Shown: positions 26,294 to 36,305 of the stretch, piece by piece
Layout of the letters: every line of letters starts with the position of its first letter
Numbering within the stretch: the first letter of the stretch is position 1
Source: Rhodococcus rhodnii
Lineage (GTDB): Bacteria; Actinomycetota; Actinomycetes; Mycobacteriales; Pseudonocardiaceae
DNA length: 64,000 bases
NCBI GenBank assembly: GCA_000720375.1
Contig: JOAA01000024.1
Span: 62,001 to 126,000, forward strand
Reading direction: 5' to 3'
Made by a program: the position numbers and the translations under genes
Notes under the pieces: generated by a model
Told to the model about the DNA's origin: nothing
Database searches by the model: none
Seen by the model: the letters and a program-made list of their open reading frames with translations, nothing else

Positions 26294-26333
26294 AAAGGGA
26301 AAGGCAGGTCCGGCCGGACCTGCCTTTCCCTTT
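26294..26333. terminator. Perfect 40-base palindromic bidirectional terminator
   Basis: Self-complementary over 40 bases with A/T ends, between the convergent AT2 region and rmlA. Confidence 0.93.
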
Positions 26334-26342
26334 CTGCAGTGC

Positions 26343-27218
26343 TCAACCTGTTTCGGCCACTTCCATGATGTATCGGCCGTAGGGTGACTTCGCCAGGCGG
26401 CTGCCGAGTCGGTAGAAGGCGTCCCGGTCGATGTATCCCAAGCGCCAGGCCAACTCCTCGACACACGCGATCCGCACGCCTTGCCTGTGTTGCAGGACCT
26501 GCACGTACGCCGAAGCGTCCATCAGTGCGTCCTGCGTCCCCGCGTCCAGCCAGACGAAACCGCGGCCCAGCGTGATCAGCTTGGCTCCGCCTGACTCCAG
26601 GTAGGTCCGGTTGACGTCGGTGATCTCCAGCTCGCCGCGCTCGGACGGCTGCAGTCCCCTGGCGATGTCCACCACTTTGTTGTCGTAGAGGTAAAGCCCG
26701 GTGATCGCCAGGTTTGTCCTCGGTTTCTCCGGGTTCTCCTCGATCGCCAGCAGGGTTCCGTCCTCGTCGGTCTCGCCGACCGCGTAGCGCTCCGGGTCTC
26801 GCACCGGATGTCCGAAAAGGACGCAGCCGTCGACCTTCTGCGCGGCGGCGTTGACCAGGGTTCCGAACTTCGCGCCGTGGAAGATGCTGCTGCCCAGTAC
26901 AAGCGCGACGGAGTCGTCTCCGATGTGGTCGGCCGAGATCAGGAACGCGTCCGCTATCCCCCGTGGTTTGTCCTGTTCGGCGTATGTCAACGTGAGACCG
27001 AGTTCCGAGCCGTCGCCGAACAGCCGCTGGAACGCGCGCACGTCCTCCGGTGCCGAGATGATCTGGATGTCCCTGATCCCCGCGAGCATCAGCACTGACA
27101 GCGGGTAGTAGACCATCGGCTTGTCGTACACCGGCAACAGTGCCTTCGAGACACCGAGTGTGATCGGCTGCAGCCGCGTGCCGTAGCCGCCTGCCAGGAT
27201 GATTCCCTGCACAGCCAT
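26343..27218 (-). CDS. rmlA: Glucose-1-phosphate thymidylyltransferase
   Basis: 291 residues, full length. Nucleotidyltransferase signature GIILAGGYGTRLQPIT at the N-terminus, then KPMVYYPLSVLMLAGI and the RmlA-typical WLDAGTQDALMDAS near residue 225. It makes dTDP-glucose, the first intermediate of the deoxysugar pathways in this window. Last gene of the sugar operon 31.8-26.3 kb, 15 bases after the 3-ketoreductase gene. The next enzyme, a dTDP-glucose 4,6-dehydratase (RmlB), is not in the window. Confidence 0.97.
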   Translation of the reverse strand: MAVQGIILAGGYGTRLQPITLGVSKALLPVYDKPMVYYPLSVLMLAGIRDIQIISAPEDVRAFQRLFGDGSELGLTLTYAEQDKPRGIADAFLISADHIGDDSVALVLGSSIFHGAKFGTLVNAAAQKVDGCVLFGHPVRDPERYAVGETDEDGTLLAIEENPEKPRTNLAITGLYLYDNKVVDIARGLQPSERGELEITDVNRTYLESGGAKLITLGRGFVWLDAGTQDALMDASAYVQVLQHRQGVRIACVEELAWRLGYIDRDAFYRLGSRLAKSPYGRYIMEVAETG

Positions 27219-27232
27219 GCCCCCTTCGACAA

Positions 27233-28213
27233 TCAGGCGGTGATCCGGACCGCCTTCGAGCGCACCTGGTCGACCAGTTGGGCCTGGTGCGTGATCGCTT
27301 CGGCCTGCGAGGTGTAGTCCGCGTCCCGCAGGATCGACCGGGCGAAGAATTCGGAGATGTTCTTGAACTGGTGATCCGCGGGCAGGGTCAGCTCCTCGGC
27401 CCGGTCCTGCGACTCGATGCGGATCACGGGCTGCCAGGCCGGCGGCGGGGTGAACGCCCGGTCCAGCGTCAGCTTGCCGTGATCACCCCACAGCGAATAG
27501 CAGCACCGGTAGGCGTGGTGGAATCCGAAAGAGAGATCCGCGGTGATGCCGGACGGGGTGCTGAGCAGAACATGGCCTGCCACGTCGACACCCCGCGTCG
27601 GGTGCATCCGCAACACTGCCCCGATCACGTCCAACTCGGAGCCAAGGAAATAGGACGCGGCGCGAATCAGGTAGACGCCCGCGTCCAGGAACGCGCCGCC
27701 GCCCAACTCGGGGTGGTAGCGCACATCTGCGGCGTTCAACGGTGGGAAGCCGAAGCTCGCGGAGAACACCCGGGGCTCACCGATCCGGCCGTCCGCGACG
27801 AGTTTGCGGACCGTCTCATGCTGGCTGTGATGGAGGAACATGTAGTCCTCCATCAACCACAGTCCTGCTTTCTCCGCCTGGCTCACCAGATCGAGGGCGG
27901 TGTCGTGGTCCCACGTGAGCGGTTTCTCCGACAGCACGTGCTTTCCCGCGGCGAGCGCGCGGCTCACCCATTCCGCGTGCAGGCCGGTCGGCAATGGGAC
28001 GTACACCGCGTCGATGTCCGACCGTTCCAACAGGCCGTCGTACCCGGTGACGGCGTCACACCCGAATTCGTCCGCGAACGTGCGCGCCTTGGCTGGATCG
28101 CGGCTCGCGACGGCCTTCAGTTCGATGCCATCGGCCTCTCGCATGGCCGGCAGGACCCGGCGCTTCGCGATACTCGCACACCCCAGGACTCCCATACGAA
28201 CCACGGATTGCAT
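27233..28213 (-). CDS. NDP-hexose 3-ketoreductase (Gfo/Idh/MocA family)
   Basis: 326 residues from the ATG at 28213 (AAAGGACG upstream). Rossmann start MGVLGCASIAKRRVLPAM, then the family's EKPLTWD near residue 95 (EKP Lys) and GGGAFLDAGVYLIRA near 168. Members such as OleW, SpnN and EryBII-type reductases reduce the C-3 ketone left after 2,3-dehydration. In the sugar operon it would work directly after the 2,3-dehydratase at 32.2 kb. Confidence 0.9.
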   Translation of the reverse strand: MQSVVRMGVLGCASIAKRRVLPAMREADGIELKAVASRDPAKARTFADEFGCDAVTGYDGLLERSDIDAVYVPLPTGLHAEWVSRALAAGKHVLSEKPLTWDHDTALDLVSQAEKAGLWLMEDYMFLHHSQHETVRKLVADGRIGEPRVFSASFGFPPLNAADVRYHPELGGGAFLDAGVYLIRAASYFLGSELDVIGAVLRMHPTRGVDVAGHVLLSTPSGITADLSFGFHHAYRCCYSLWGDHGKLTLDRAFTPPPAWQPVIRIESQDRAEELTLPADHQFKNISEFFARSILRDADYTSQAEAITHQAQLVDQVRSKAVRITA

Positions 28214-28290
28214 ACGGTGCGTCCTTTCAGCAAAGCCGTCGTCGAACACCCGCCCACGTCCGGGACCGGCGAAGAAATCCATGCCACAGC

Positions 28291-28902
28291 TCAGCCGAGG
28301 GACCCGCTCAGCCGCTTCTCGATGGCCTGGCACACGTCGTAGTCCGGCAACACGCCCGCCGCGGCCGCCTCGGCAAGGGTCGGCGCGACACTGTCCCTTT
28401 CGGACACGATTGCCTCGATGTCCTTCGGAATCGGCAGACCCAGCGCGGGGTCCAAAACAGACAGCGCCTTCTCGTCATCGGCCACATAGGGCCCAGCGAG
28501 CATGTAGGACATGACGGTGTCGTCCTGGAGTGCGATGAAGGCGTGGCCCACGCCGACCGGGAAGTACACCGCCCGGAAGTCGTGCGGATCCACCTGCACG
28601 GCGTCCCACTTGCCGAAGGTCGGCGAACCGACCCTGATGTCGACGACGATGTCGATCGCTTCCCCGGCCGCGCAGTAGACGTACTTCGCGGTACCGGGAG
28701 GGGTGACCGTGTAGTGGATTCCCCGCACCACACCGCGCCGGGACTTGCTGTGGTTCGTCTGCGCGACACGGAACAACTCGTCGCCGTGCGCATCGGTGAA
28801 CGGGTGCTTCTGGAACGGGGACACGAACAGTCCACGATGGTCGTGGAACACCTGGGGCGTGAACACCAGCGCACCCTCGACCGCGAGCTTCTCCGCCTTC
28901 AT
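28291..28902 (-). CDS. dTDP-4-keto-hexose 5-(or 3,5-)epimerase
   Basis: 203 residues from the ATG at 28902 (AAGGGG upstream). RmlC-like cupin: FHDHRGLFVSPFQ, the catalytic-region Q-T-N-H-S with RGIHYTV, and VYFPVGVGHAFIALQD. In aminosugar pathways (EvaD, OleL) this enzyme inverts C-5, giving L-sugars. Between the 3-aminotransferase and the 3-ketoreductase genes in the same operon. Confidence 0.92.
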   Translation of the reverse strand: MKAEKLAVEGALVFTPQVFHDHRGLFVSPFQKHPFTDAHGDELFRVAQTNHSKSRRGVVRGIHYTVTPPGTAKYVYCAAGEAIDIVVDIRVGSPTFGKWDAVQVDPHDFRAVYFPVGVGHAFIALQDDTVMSYMLAGPYVADDEKALSVLDPALGLPIPKDIEAIVSERDSVAPTLAEAAAAGVLPDYDVCQAIEKRLSGSLG

Positions 28903-28927
28903 TGCTGACCCCTTGGGCTCGAAACGC

Positions 28928-30037
28928 TCACAGCGTGCTGAGGATTTCACGAAGCGAGCTGATCGTCTTGTCCTGCAGTTCCATCGACAGCGCGGGATAC
29001 ATGGGCAACGAGAAGATCTCATCGGCCAGCTTCTCGGTGACCGGAAGCGCGCCCTTCTGGTAACCCAGGTGCGCGAACCCCGTCATGGTGTGCACCGGCC
29101 ACGGGTAACTGATGTTGAGCTCGATGTCGTAGCCGCGCAGCCGTTCGAGAATCTCGTCGCGTCGCGGATGGCGTACCACGTAGACGTAGTACACGTGCTC
29201 ATTGCCGTCGGCCAGCTGTGGGAGCTTCAAGTCGGTGTCCCCCAAGCCATCCACGTACCGCTGCGCGACGGCACGCCGACCGTCGACGTAGTCGTCGAGG
29301 CGGGTCAGCTTGCGGCGCAGGATCTCGGCTTGCACCTCGTCGAGACGGCTGTTGTGCCCCGGCGTCTCCACGACGTAGTAACGCTCTTCCATGCCGTAGT
29401 ACCGCAGTCGCCGCAGGTTCTGCTCGACCTCGCTGCTCGCGGTGATCGTCGCACCGCCGTCACCGTAGGCACCCAGGACTTTGGTGGGATAGAAGGAAAA
29501 TGCCGCGGCGTCGCCCATCGTGCCGGCGAGCGTGCCGTGATGACGCGCGCCGTGTGACTGGGCGCAGTCCTCAAGGATCAGCAGGCCGTGCTTGTTCGCG
29601 ATTTCCCGCAGTGGCCGCATGTCCACGCACTGGCCGTACAGATGCACCGGCACTATGCAGCGAGTCCGCTCGGTGATGGCCGCCTCGACCTGCTCGACGT
29701 CGATGAGGAAGTCCTCCTCGCGAACATCGACGAAGACGGGTTTGGCGCCCACACCGTCGATCGCGAGGACCGTCGGCGCGGCCGTGTTCGACACGGTGAT
29801 CACTTCGTCGCCGGGTTTGACGCCCAACGCCTGCAGGCCGAGTTTGATCGCGTTCGTGCCGTTGTCCACCCCGACGCAGTGCGCGATGCCGTGGTACGCG
29901 GCGAATTCCTCTTCGAACCCCCGCACGCTCGAACCCAGCACGAGCCGGCCGGAGCGGAACACGGTCTCCACCGCGTCGAGCAGGTCGCCTTGCTCCTTTT
30001 CGTACTCGGCCAGGTAGTCCCACACTCGAATGGTCAC
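28928..30037 (-). CDS. NDP-sugar 3-aminotransferase (DegT/DnrJ/EryC1; EvaB-like)
   Basis: 369 residues. PLP lysine in [16 protein letters not shown] (Lys186). The N-terminus [20 protein letters not shown] and the tail [20 protein letters not shown] are those of the EvaB-type enzymes of 2,3,6-trideoxy-3-aminohexose pathways. It would aminate the 3-keto intermediate. The GTG start overlaps the stop of the N-methyltransferase gene (GTGA). C-3 versus C-4 specificity is a family inference. Confidence 0.9.
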   Translation of the reverse strand: MTIRVWDYLAEYEKEQGDLLDAVETVFRSGRLVLGSSVRGFEEEFAAYHGIAHCVGVDNGTNAIKLGLQALGVKPGDEVITVSNTAAPTVLAIDGVGAKPVFVDVREEDFLIDVEQVEAAITERTRCIVPVHLYGQCVDMRPLREIANKHGLLILEDCAQSHGARHHGTLAGTMGDAAAFSFYPTKVLGAYGDGGATITASSEVEQNLRRLRYYGMEERYYVVETPGHNSRLDEVQAEILRRKLTRLDDYVDGRRAVAQRYVDGLGDTDLKLPQLADGNEHVYYVYVVRHPRRDEILERLRGYDIELNISYPWPVHTMTGFAHLGYQKGALPVTEKLADEIFSLPMYPALSMELQDKTISSLREILSTL

Positions 30038-30762
30038 GATCGCTCCTTGCCCATGACGCCGACAAAGATCCCGCGACCGCCCTGTACGTCCTCGATGTAC
30101 TCGACATCGAATCCCGCGGCGACAAAGGCGGATTCGTACTGCGCGCGAGTGAACAGCTTGTGCTTGTACGTCTCCGCGAAGCTCCGCACCCCGTTCTGCG
30201 CGTCGGCGACCATGAAGTGCACCTCCATGTTCGAGGTGTCAGGGCCGGAGCGGACCGTGTGCGAAACCCGTGCGATGGTCCGCTTCTCGGTCTTGACCAC
30301 GTCGCCACCGATGTACCCGTCGATGAACTTCTCCAGGAACCACCACGGTTCGACCACGACCACTCCCCCGTCGGCGAGGTGCCGCGCGAAGCACTCCAGC
30401 GTTTCGCGCAGTTCGTCGTCGTTCCAGGTGTGGCCGATCGAGCCGAAGAGGCTGACGACGGCATCGAACCGGCGGCCGAGGTCGAAGGCTCGCATGTCGC
30501 CTTGGTGCAACGGGACATCGGGCAGTTTGGTGCGGGCGGCGGCGAGCATGTCCTCGGACAGTTCGAGCCCTTCGACGTGGTCGAGGACTTCGGCGAAGTG
30601 CTCGAGATGCCCGCCAGCGCCGCAGCCGACGTCGAGCAGGGACCGGGCTCCCGGTTGCCGGCCGCGGATCACGCCGGTGATGTACTGGGTTTCCGCCCGG
30701 TAGTCTTTTCCTCGACTGGTGTTCAGGTCGTCGTGGATTTCGGCGACGTCACGTCCGTACAC
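30034..30762 (-). CDS. Aminosugar N-methyltransferase (DesVI/TylM1/SpnS-like)
   Basis: 242 residues from a GTG with GGAAGGGAG upstream. Starts [20 protein letters not shown] as the DesVI/TylM1 family does. SAM motif [16 protein letters not shown] near residue 43, [13 protein letters not shown] near 106 and [18 protein letters not shown]. These enzymes put one or two methyls on the sugar amine. Only one such gene is visible for two potential aminosugars, so it either serves one of them or both. Confidence 0.93.
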   Translation of the reverse strand: MYGRDVAEIHDDLNTSRGKDYRAETQYITGVIRGRQPGARSLLDVGCGAGGHLEHFAEVLDHVEGLELSEDMLAAARTKLPDVPLHQGDMRAFDLGRRFDAVVSLFGSIGHTWNDDELRETLECFARHLADGGVVVVEPWWFLEKFIDGYIGGDVVKTEKRTIARVSHTVRSGPDTSNMEVHFMVADAQNGVRSFAETYKHKLFTRAQYESAFVAAGFDVEYIEDVQGGRGIFVGVMGKERS

Positions 30763-31768
30763 TGGGCTCCCTTCCTGTGGTTTCGGCCGTCTCGAGCAAA
30801 GCGGCTACCGTTCGGTCCACCACATCGCGCAGTTCTGTGCGTGCACGCCAGCCCGAAGCGAGCTGGAACGGTGTGGGGTCGACCGTCACGCTCAGGAAAT
30901 CGATCACGGGGGCGTGCTCGGGCGGTCGCACGGACGTCACCGCAACCTCTGGTTTTCCGGTGTGCGCGGCAACGGATTCCGCCACCGTCCGGAAGACCGT
31001 GCCCAGCGTGTCGTGGCGGCCGGTGGCGACCAGCCAATGACGGCCTGCCAGCGCACCGGGTTGCCGCATCACGGCGATGAATGCCTCGGCCACGTCCTCG
31101 ACGTAGACCAGATCACGTTTGACCGTACCGTCGTGCCACATGGTCAACGGCTCGCCTGCCAGCGCTCGACGGACCATTGTGGACACCACGCCCACGTCGG
31201 GCACGCGCGACAGCGAGCTCTGACCGTAGACCGTGGGCAGGCGAAGACTCACACCGCGCAGCACGCCCTCGTCCGTGGCGTCCTTCAAGATCTGCTCGGC
31301 GGCCAGCTTCTGCCGGTCGTATTCGGTCTCGGGGTGGTCGGGCTCGCTGCCGTCCATCGGCTGGTTCGGCGGAAGACCGATCTGGGAGGTGGTGGCGGCG
31401 AAGGCCACCACCGGAGGCGGTCCGGAATGCCGCCGCCGACGGAAGATCTCCACGAGTTCCCGCATCACGCCGACGTTGATCCGCTCGCTGGCCGGGTCCC
31501 GCTCGGCGTCGCGCCATCCGCCGCTGTGCTTGGCAAGGTGGAAAACGACATCCGCGTCCGCGACGGCGTCGGCGAGCGATCCGGCGTCGGTGAGATCGGC
31601 GATCCGCACCTCGACGTCGGCCACGGCTTGTTCCGGGACCGGGCTGGGTCTGCGGGCCACCGCACGCAGCCGGATCGGCATGCCCGCGAGCAGTCCGGTG
31701 AGGACTGATCCCAGATATCCGGACGCGCCGAGCACACACACCACCGGTTTGCCTTCGGTTACCGACAC
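30749..31768 (-). CDS. NDP-hexose 4-ketoreductase (NAD-dependent epimerase/dehydratase, EvaE-like)
   Basis: 339 residues from the GTG at 31768, which has GGGGGAG seven bases upstream; an ATG at 31789 lacks a site. Rossmann motif VCVLGASGYLGSVL, catalytic pattern YDRQKLAAEQ near residue 165 and a C-terminus like TylCIV/EvaE 4-ketoreductases. It sets the final C-4 hydroxyl of a deoxysugar. It overlaps the N-methyltransferase by 14 bases and is the first gene of the six-gene sugar operon. Confidence 0.88.
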   Translation of the reverse strand: MSVTEGKPVVCVLGASGYLGSVLTGLLAGMPIRLRAVARRPSPVPEQAVADVEVRIADLTDAGSLADAVADADVVFHLAKHSGGWRDAERDPASERINVGVMRELVEIFRRRRHSGPPPVVAFAATTSQIGLPPNQPMDGSEPDHPETEYDRQKLAAEQILKDATDEGVLRGVSLRLPTVYGQSSLSRVPDVGVVSTMVRRALAGEPLTMWHDGTVKRDLVYVEDVAEAFIAVMRQPGALAGRHWLVATGRHDTLGTVFRTVAESVAAHTGKPEVAVTSVRPPEHAPVIDFLSVTVDPTPFQLASGWRARTELRDVVDRTVAALLETAETTGREPSVRT

Positions 31769-31789
31769 CGGACGGCTCCCCCAATCCAT

Positions 31790-32212
31790 GAGCGCGAGAA
31801 AGCGTGCGACACACCATTGATGAGCTTCACGAAGAACGCAATGGCACGGAAAAAGCCGTACTCATGCGAAATCTTTGGTCATGCTGACCGTGGTGACCCG
31901 CGATCACCACGAGCGTGGCATCCGGCCGACTCCGGCGCATCTCCGTGGTTGCGCTCAGAGGCGTTCAACTGCGCCGGATCCACAGTCGAACGCCCGGTTG
32001 AACAGCAATTTGAAAGATGCCGGAAACGATCGGCTGCCCTTTATCTTGATGCGCGCGACACCCACCCCACGGTCGGGCGCACGCGCCATGGAAAGAACAG
32101 TAACAACAAATGTTTTCGACCATGGATCTGGCGAGGCGGGAGTGTGTGATCTCATGAGAATCTCTGTCACCGGCGGAACTGGGGCTCGGCAGCTGACGAA
32201 CGGCGATCGGCC
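31790..32212. other. Divergent intergenic region between the sugar operon and the 2,3-dehydratase; no gene seen
   Basis: About 420 bases, less GC-rich than the flanks, with runs such as AACAGTAACAACAAATG. It must carry promoters for both the six-gene sugar operon and the 2,3-dehydratase. Short frames here lack family features. Confidence 0.5.
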
Positions 32213-33595
32213 ATGACAGCCGGGGCATTCCTGCGACCGCGTTCCGGCACCGGATTCGCCGAGCGGCTGGCCCGCTCCGCGGCGACGACCGACGGCGTCG
32301 GCTTTCCCACGTCCGACGTGCCCGAGTGGCTGGAGGCACGCAGGCGCGCGGCCCGCGTACGGCACATCCCGTTCGCCGAGCTGGACGGCTGGTCGTTCGA
32401 GCCGGGCACCGGCGACCTGCGGCACCGCAGCGGTCGGTTCTTCTCCGTCGAGGGCCTGCATGTCGTGCGGCCGACCGAGGAATGGCAACAGCCGATCATC
32501 AACCAGCCGGAGATCGGCATCCTCGGCATCCTGGTCAAGGAGTTCGACGGGATTCTGCACTTTCTGATGCAGGCCAAGATGGAGCCCGGCAACCCCAACC
32601 TCGTGCAGCTCTCCCCGACCGTGCAGGCCACCCGCAGCAACTACATGAAGGCGCACGGCGGGGCCGCGGTGAAGTACCTGGAGTACTTCCGCGATCCCGA
32701 CCGGGACCGGGTGCTCACCGACGTCCTGCAGTCCGAGCACGGCGCGTGGTTCTACCACAAGCGCAACCGCAACATGATCGTCGAAGTGGACGAGGACGTG
32801 CCGGTCGACGACGACTTCCGCTGGTTCACCCTCGGGCAGCTCGGCGAGTTGCTGCGCCAGGACAACCTGGTGAACATGGACGCGCGAACCGTGCTGGCCA
32901 GCGCGCCGATGACGCACACCGAGCAGCGGGCGCTGTCGTCGGACACCGACCTGCTGTCCTGGTTCACCGGGGAACGGGCACGCCAAGACGTCCACACCCG
33001 CCGGATGCCGCTGAACCAAGTGGACGAGTGGCATCGCGATGACAAGACCATCCATCGTGCGGACGCCAGGTTCTTCCGCGTGGTGGCCGTCGCCGTCGAA
33101 GGGGCCGACCGCGAAGTGAAGGGCTGGACCCAGCCGCTCTTCGAACCCGTCGGTACCGGAATCGTCGGCTTCGCGTACCGCACGTTCGATGGCGTGCCGC
33201 ACTTCCTGGTGCACGCCCGCGTCGAAGGCGGCTTCCTGGACACCGCCGAGCTGGGACCGACCGTGCAGTACGTGCCGGCCAACTACGAGCACCTGCCGTC
33301 GACGCACCGCCCACCGTTCCTCGACCTGATGCTGGACGCGCCCCCGGACAGGATCCGTTACTCGGCAGTGCATTCCGAGGAAGGCGGCCGGTTCCTCAAC
33401 GCCGTGAGCCGCCATCTGATCGTCGAGACCGACGAGTCCACGACGCCCACCGAGCCCCCGGCCGGGTTCCAGTGGATCACCCAGGGGCAGCTGAACTGGC
33501 TGGCCGGGCACAGCCGCTATCTCAACGTGCAGGCCCGGACCTTGCTCGCGATTCTCAACACACGCGCGGCCGACATCGACTATCCCGCCGTATGA
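32213..33595 (+). CDS. NDP-hexose 2,3-dehydratase
   Basis: 460 residues, typical length of EvaA/TylX3/OleV/SpnO. Two homologous halves (~45-245 and ~260-455), each with a Q-P-[IL] strand and a fixed signature: QPIINQPEIGILGILVKEFD with LVQLSPTVQATRSNY, and QPLFEPVGTGIVGFAYRTFD with LGPTVQYVPANYE. It removes the C-2 hydroxyl as the entry to all 2-deoxysugars. Transcribed divergently from the sugar operon. Confidence 0.96.
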   Translation: MTAGAFLRPRSGTGFAERLARSAATTDGVGFPTSDVPEWLEARRRAARVRHIPFAELDGWSFEPGTGDLRHRSGRFFSVEGLHVVRPTEEWQQPIINQPEIGILGILVKEFDGILHFLMQAKMEPGNPNLVQLSPTVQATRSNYMKAHGGAAVKYLEYFRDPDRDRVLTDVLQSEHGAWFYHKRNRNMIVEVDEDVPVDDDFRWFTLGQLGELLRQDNLVNMDARTVLASAPMTHTEQRALSSDTDLLSWFTGERARQDVHTRRMPLNQVDEWHRDDKTIHRADARFFRVVAVAVEGADREVKGWTQPLFEPVGTGIVGFAYRTFDGVPHFLVHARVEGGFLDTAELGPTVQYVPANYEHLPSTHRPPFLDLMLDAPPDRIRYSAVHSEEGGRFLNAVSRHLIVETDESTTPTEPPAGFQWITQGQLNWLAGHSRYLNVQARTLLAILNTRAADIDYPAV

Positions 33596-33687
33596 CCAGA
33601 CCGTCCACAAAGGTCTCCGGCGCGACCGCCAATCCGTCTTCACAGCAGGACAACTCGGTACGAGTATCGATCTCTTAGAGGAGCATC

Positions 33688-34260
33688 ATGCGCCGAACCC
33701 CAGTAGTTCTTGCCGCCCTTACCGCACTGGCCGCCGTTGTACCCGCGGTCGCGGAAGCCGACAGCGCCAGCGCAAGCACCGGCCGGGCGACCGTTCGCGA
33801 CGTCTCCGGGAACGTGCTCGGCGTGGTGCGTTTCGACTCGATCGGCCGCAAGACCGTCATCAGCGGCAGACTGAGCGGCCTCACTCCCGGCTTCCACGCG
33901 TTCCACGTGCACACAACCGGTGTGTGCGACCCGAAAGCCACCGACCCCAACGGCAACGTCGTCCCGTTCTACACCGCGGGCGGACACCTCAACCTGGACG
34001 GCTCGCACCACGGTCACCACACCGGCGACCTGCCCTCGCTCTATGTCTCCGCCGACGGCACTGCCAGCAGCGTCAGCGAGAACGACGAGCTGACCGCCGC
34101 CGCCTTGTTCGACGCCGACCGCAGCGCGATCATGATCCACGCCCTGCCCGACAACTTCGCCAACATCCCCACCCGGTACGCGCCCAACGGTCCAGACGCG
34201 ACCACGTTGGCGACCGGAGACGCAGGCGGCCGCGTCGCCTGCGGCGTGGTCACCCGCTGA
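33688..34260 (+). CDS. Secreted Cu/Zn superoxide dismutase-like protein
   Basis: 190 residues, AGAGGAGCATC before the ATG. Signal peptide MRRTPVVLAALTALAAVVPA. Sod_Cu domain with the copper-binding FHAFHVHTTGVCDP, a His-rich metal site GGHLNLDGSHHGHHTGDLPS and the C-terminal GDAGGRVACGVV. The Arg of the classic active site is not obvious, so activity is likely but not certain. Extracellular superoxide removal fits a producer of redox-cycling quinones. Followed by a terminator. Confidence 0.9.
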   Translation: MRRTPVVLAALTALAAVVPAVAEADSASASTGRATVRDVSGNVLGVVRFDSIGRKTVISGRLSGLTPGFHAFHVHTTGVCDPKATDPNGNVVPFYTAGGHLNLDGSHHGHHTGDLPSLYVSADGTASSVSENDELTAAALFDADRSAIMIHALPDNFANIPTRYAPNGPDATTLATGDAGGRVACGVVTR

Positions 34261-34275
34261 CAAACGACACACTCC

Positions 34276-34305
34276 AAGCCCGCCGACCCTGGATCCGGCG
34301 GGCTT
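34276..34305. terminator. Hairpin between convergent SOD and ABC exporter genes
   Basis: AAGCCCGCCG (34276-34285) pairs with CGGCGGGCTT (34296-34305). Confidence 0.82.
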
Positions 34306-34319
34306 GTTCGTGTCTGGGG

Positions 34320-36086
34320 TCAGGCGGCGTCGACCATGTTGGCGTCGCGCTGGACCAACGCCGTGTAGTGACCGCCGAGGGCGAGCAGTTGTTCGTGGGT
34401 ACCGCGTTCCACGATCTCGCCGCAGTCCAGCACGATGATCTCGTCGGCCTCGCGGATCGTCGACAGCCGGTGCGCGATCGTGATCGTGGTACGGCCCACG
34501 GTCGCCGCGTCGATGGCTTTCTGCACGGCCCGCTCGGTTTGGGTGTCGAGGGCGCTGGTCGCCTCGTCAAGCACGAGGATGGTCGGATCGCGCAGGACGG
34601 CACGGGCGATCGCCAGGCGTTGCTTCTCCCCGCCGGAGAACCGGTATCCGCGCTCACCGACGAGGGTGTCGTAGCCGTCGGGCAGCGACATCAGGTGGTC
34701 ATGGATATGCGCGATCTTCGCGGCCTCGACGAGTTCCTCATCGGTCGCGTCGGGCTTGGCGAACCGCAGGTTCTCCGCGACCGAGGCGTGGAACAGGTAG
34801 TTCTCCTGTGCGACCATCCCGACCGCGGCGGTGAGTGTTTCGAAGGACATGTCCCGCACGTCGATGCCGTCGATCGTCACGCGGCCCGACGACACGTCGT
34901 ACAACCGCGGGATGAGGTAGCTCAGCGTGGTTTTGCCGGAGCCGGTCTCGCCGACGATCGCGAGTTTGCCTCCGGCGGGGACGGTCACGTCGATGGCGTT
35001 GAGCGTCGGCCGTCCCGTGCCCTCGTAGGAAAAGCTGACGTTGTGCATGCGCAGTTCGCCGCACAGTTTCTCCGGAGCGACCGGGTCTTTCGGCTCGGCG
35101 ATGTCGACGGGCAGGTCCAGGTACTCGAAGATGCGGTCGAACAGCTCAAGCGAGGTCTGGATGTCCACGCCGGCGTCGAGCAGTTGGACCGCCGGTCGTA
35201 ACAGGGTCAGCTGCAGGGTGGTGAACGCGACGAGCGTGCCGATGGAGATCGACCCGGTCATCCCGGTCACCCAGTAGAGCACCGCGGGCATCGACGCCAG
35301 GGTGATCTGCAGCATCGACTGGCTCCAGCGACCCACCATGTCCGTGCGGACCTCGAGGTCGGCGAGTTTGCCGGATTCCGCGGCGAAGTGCTCGGTCAGC
35401 GCACGGGAGCGGCCCATCGTGTGGCCGAGCAGGATGCCGCTGACCGACAACGACTCCTGCACCATCGACGACATCGAGGCGAGCTGGTGCTGGCGGGCGC
35501 GTGTGACGTCGCGGCCTTTGGTCCCGACGCGGCGGCTCACCCATGCGAAGACCGGGAGCATGAACAGCGACGCGATCGTGAGGCGCCAGTCGAGCAGCAG
35601 CATCGCGACGACCGTGGCGATCACGGCGGTCACGTTGGACACCAGCGTCGTCGCGGTGGTCGTGACCGTGGCCTGCATGCGGCCGATGTCGTTGGCGATA
35701 CGCGACTGCACCTCACCGGTGCGGGTTTTGGTGAAGAACGACAGCGACATGCGCTGCAGGTGCGCGTAGACGGCAGCGCGCAGGTCGTGCATGACCCGCT
35801 GACCGATCTTTGTGGACACATAGATCTGCCAGAGGCCGAACAGGCTGTTGGCGATCGCCACGAGGACCATGCCGATGGCGAGCACGGTCAACAGGCCCAT
35901 CCGCCCCTGCGGCAGAGCCACGTCCATGACCTCACGGATCAGGAACGGGTTGACGAGCGCGACGACCGACGAGGCGACGACGAGGGCCGTGACCAACGCC
36001 AGGCTCCACCGGTACGGGCGGAACAGCCGGACTATGCGCCGCACAGGAACGCGGTTTTCTTTGCTGGTGGATTGGGCGCTACGCAA
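34320..36086 (-). CDS. ABC exporter half-transporter (MsbA/LmrA type)
   Basis: 588 residues. Six-helix membrane domain at ~15-310, nucleotide-binding domain at ~345-575 with Walker A VGETGSGKTT, signature FSGGEKQRLAIARA and Walker B ILVLDEATSALD. Acts as a homodimer or with an unseen partner at the cytoplasmic membrane; likely export of the product or an intermediate. The predicted start is a TTG at 36086 with no clear ribosome binding site, and a GTG at 36044 is possible. Confidence 0.94.
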   Translation of the reverse strand: MRSAQSTSKENRVPVRRIVRLFRPYRWSLALVTALVVASSVVALVNPFLIREVMDVALPQGRMGLLTVLAIGMVLVAIANSLFGLWQIYVSTKIGQRVMHDLRAAVYAHLQRMSLSFFTKTRTGEVQSRIANDIGRMQATVTTTATTLVSNVTAVIATVVAMLLLDWRLTIASLFMLPVFAWVSRRVGTKGRDVTRARQHQLASMSSMVQESLSVSGILLGHTMGRSRALTEHFAAESGKLADLEVRTDMVGRWSQSMLQITLASMPAVLYWVTGMTGSISIGTLVAFTTLQLTLLRPAVQLLDAGVDIQTSLELFDRIFEYLDLPVDIAEPKDPVAPEKLCGELRMHNVSFSYEGTGRPTLNAIDVTVPAGGKLAIVGETGSGKTTLSYLIPRLYDVSSGRVTIDGIDVRDMSFETLTAAVGMVAQENYLFHASVAENLRFAKPDATDEELVEAAKIAHIHDHLMSLPDGYDTLVGERGYRFSGGEKQRLAIARAVLRDPTILVLDEATSALDTQTERAVQKAIDAATVGRTTITIAHRLSTIREADEIIVLDCGEIVERGTHEQLLALGGHYTALVQRDANMVDAA

Positions 36087-36305
36087 TGAAAGTCTCGATT
36101 CGCGTACTGGATTTTCGGCCGCTCATGCGGACTCCCCCGATTCACTCGTCCCGCGATCGGAATTGGGTGTGCATGCTACCCCGGACGACCACCGGCACAG
36201 CAGTGAACGGCGTCCGCCGGGCCATATCCATCAGCGCTCGACCAAGAATATGGGAATACCTGCCAGGCTGCGGCGACACCCGTATCCACGAAGGAGCAGG
36301 CCGAA

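Noticed and set aside
31817..32149. 110-residue plus-strand frame upstream of the 2,3-dehydratase
   Set aside because: No recognisable domain, basic scattered composition, no ribosome binding site; the interval is a divergent promoter region.
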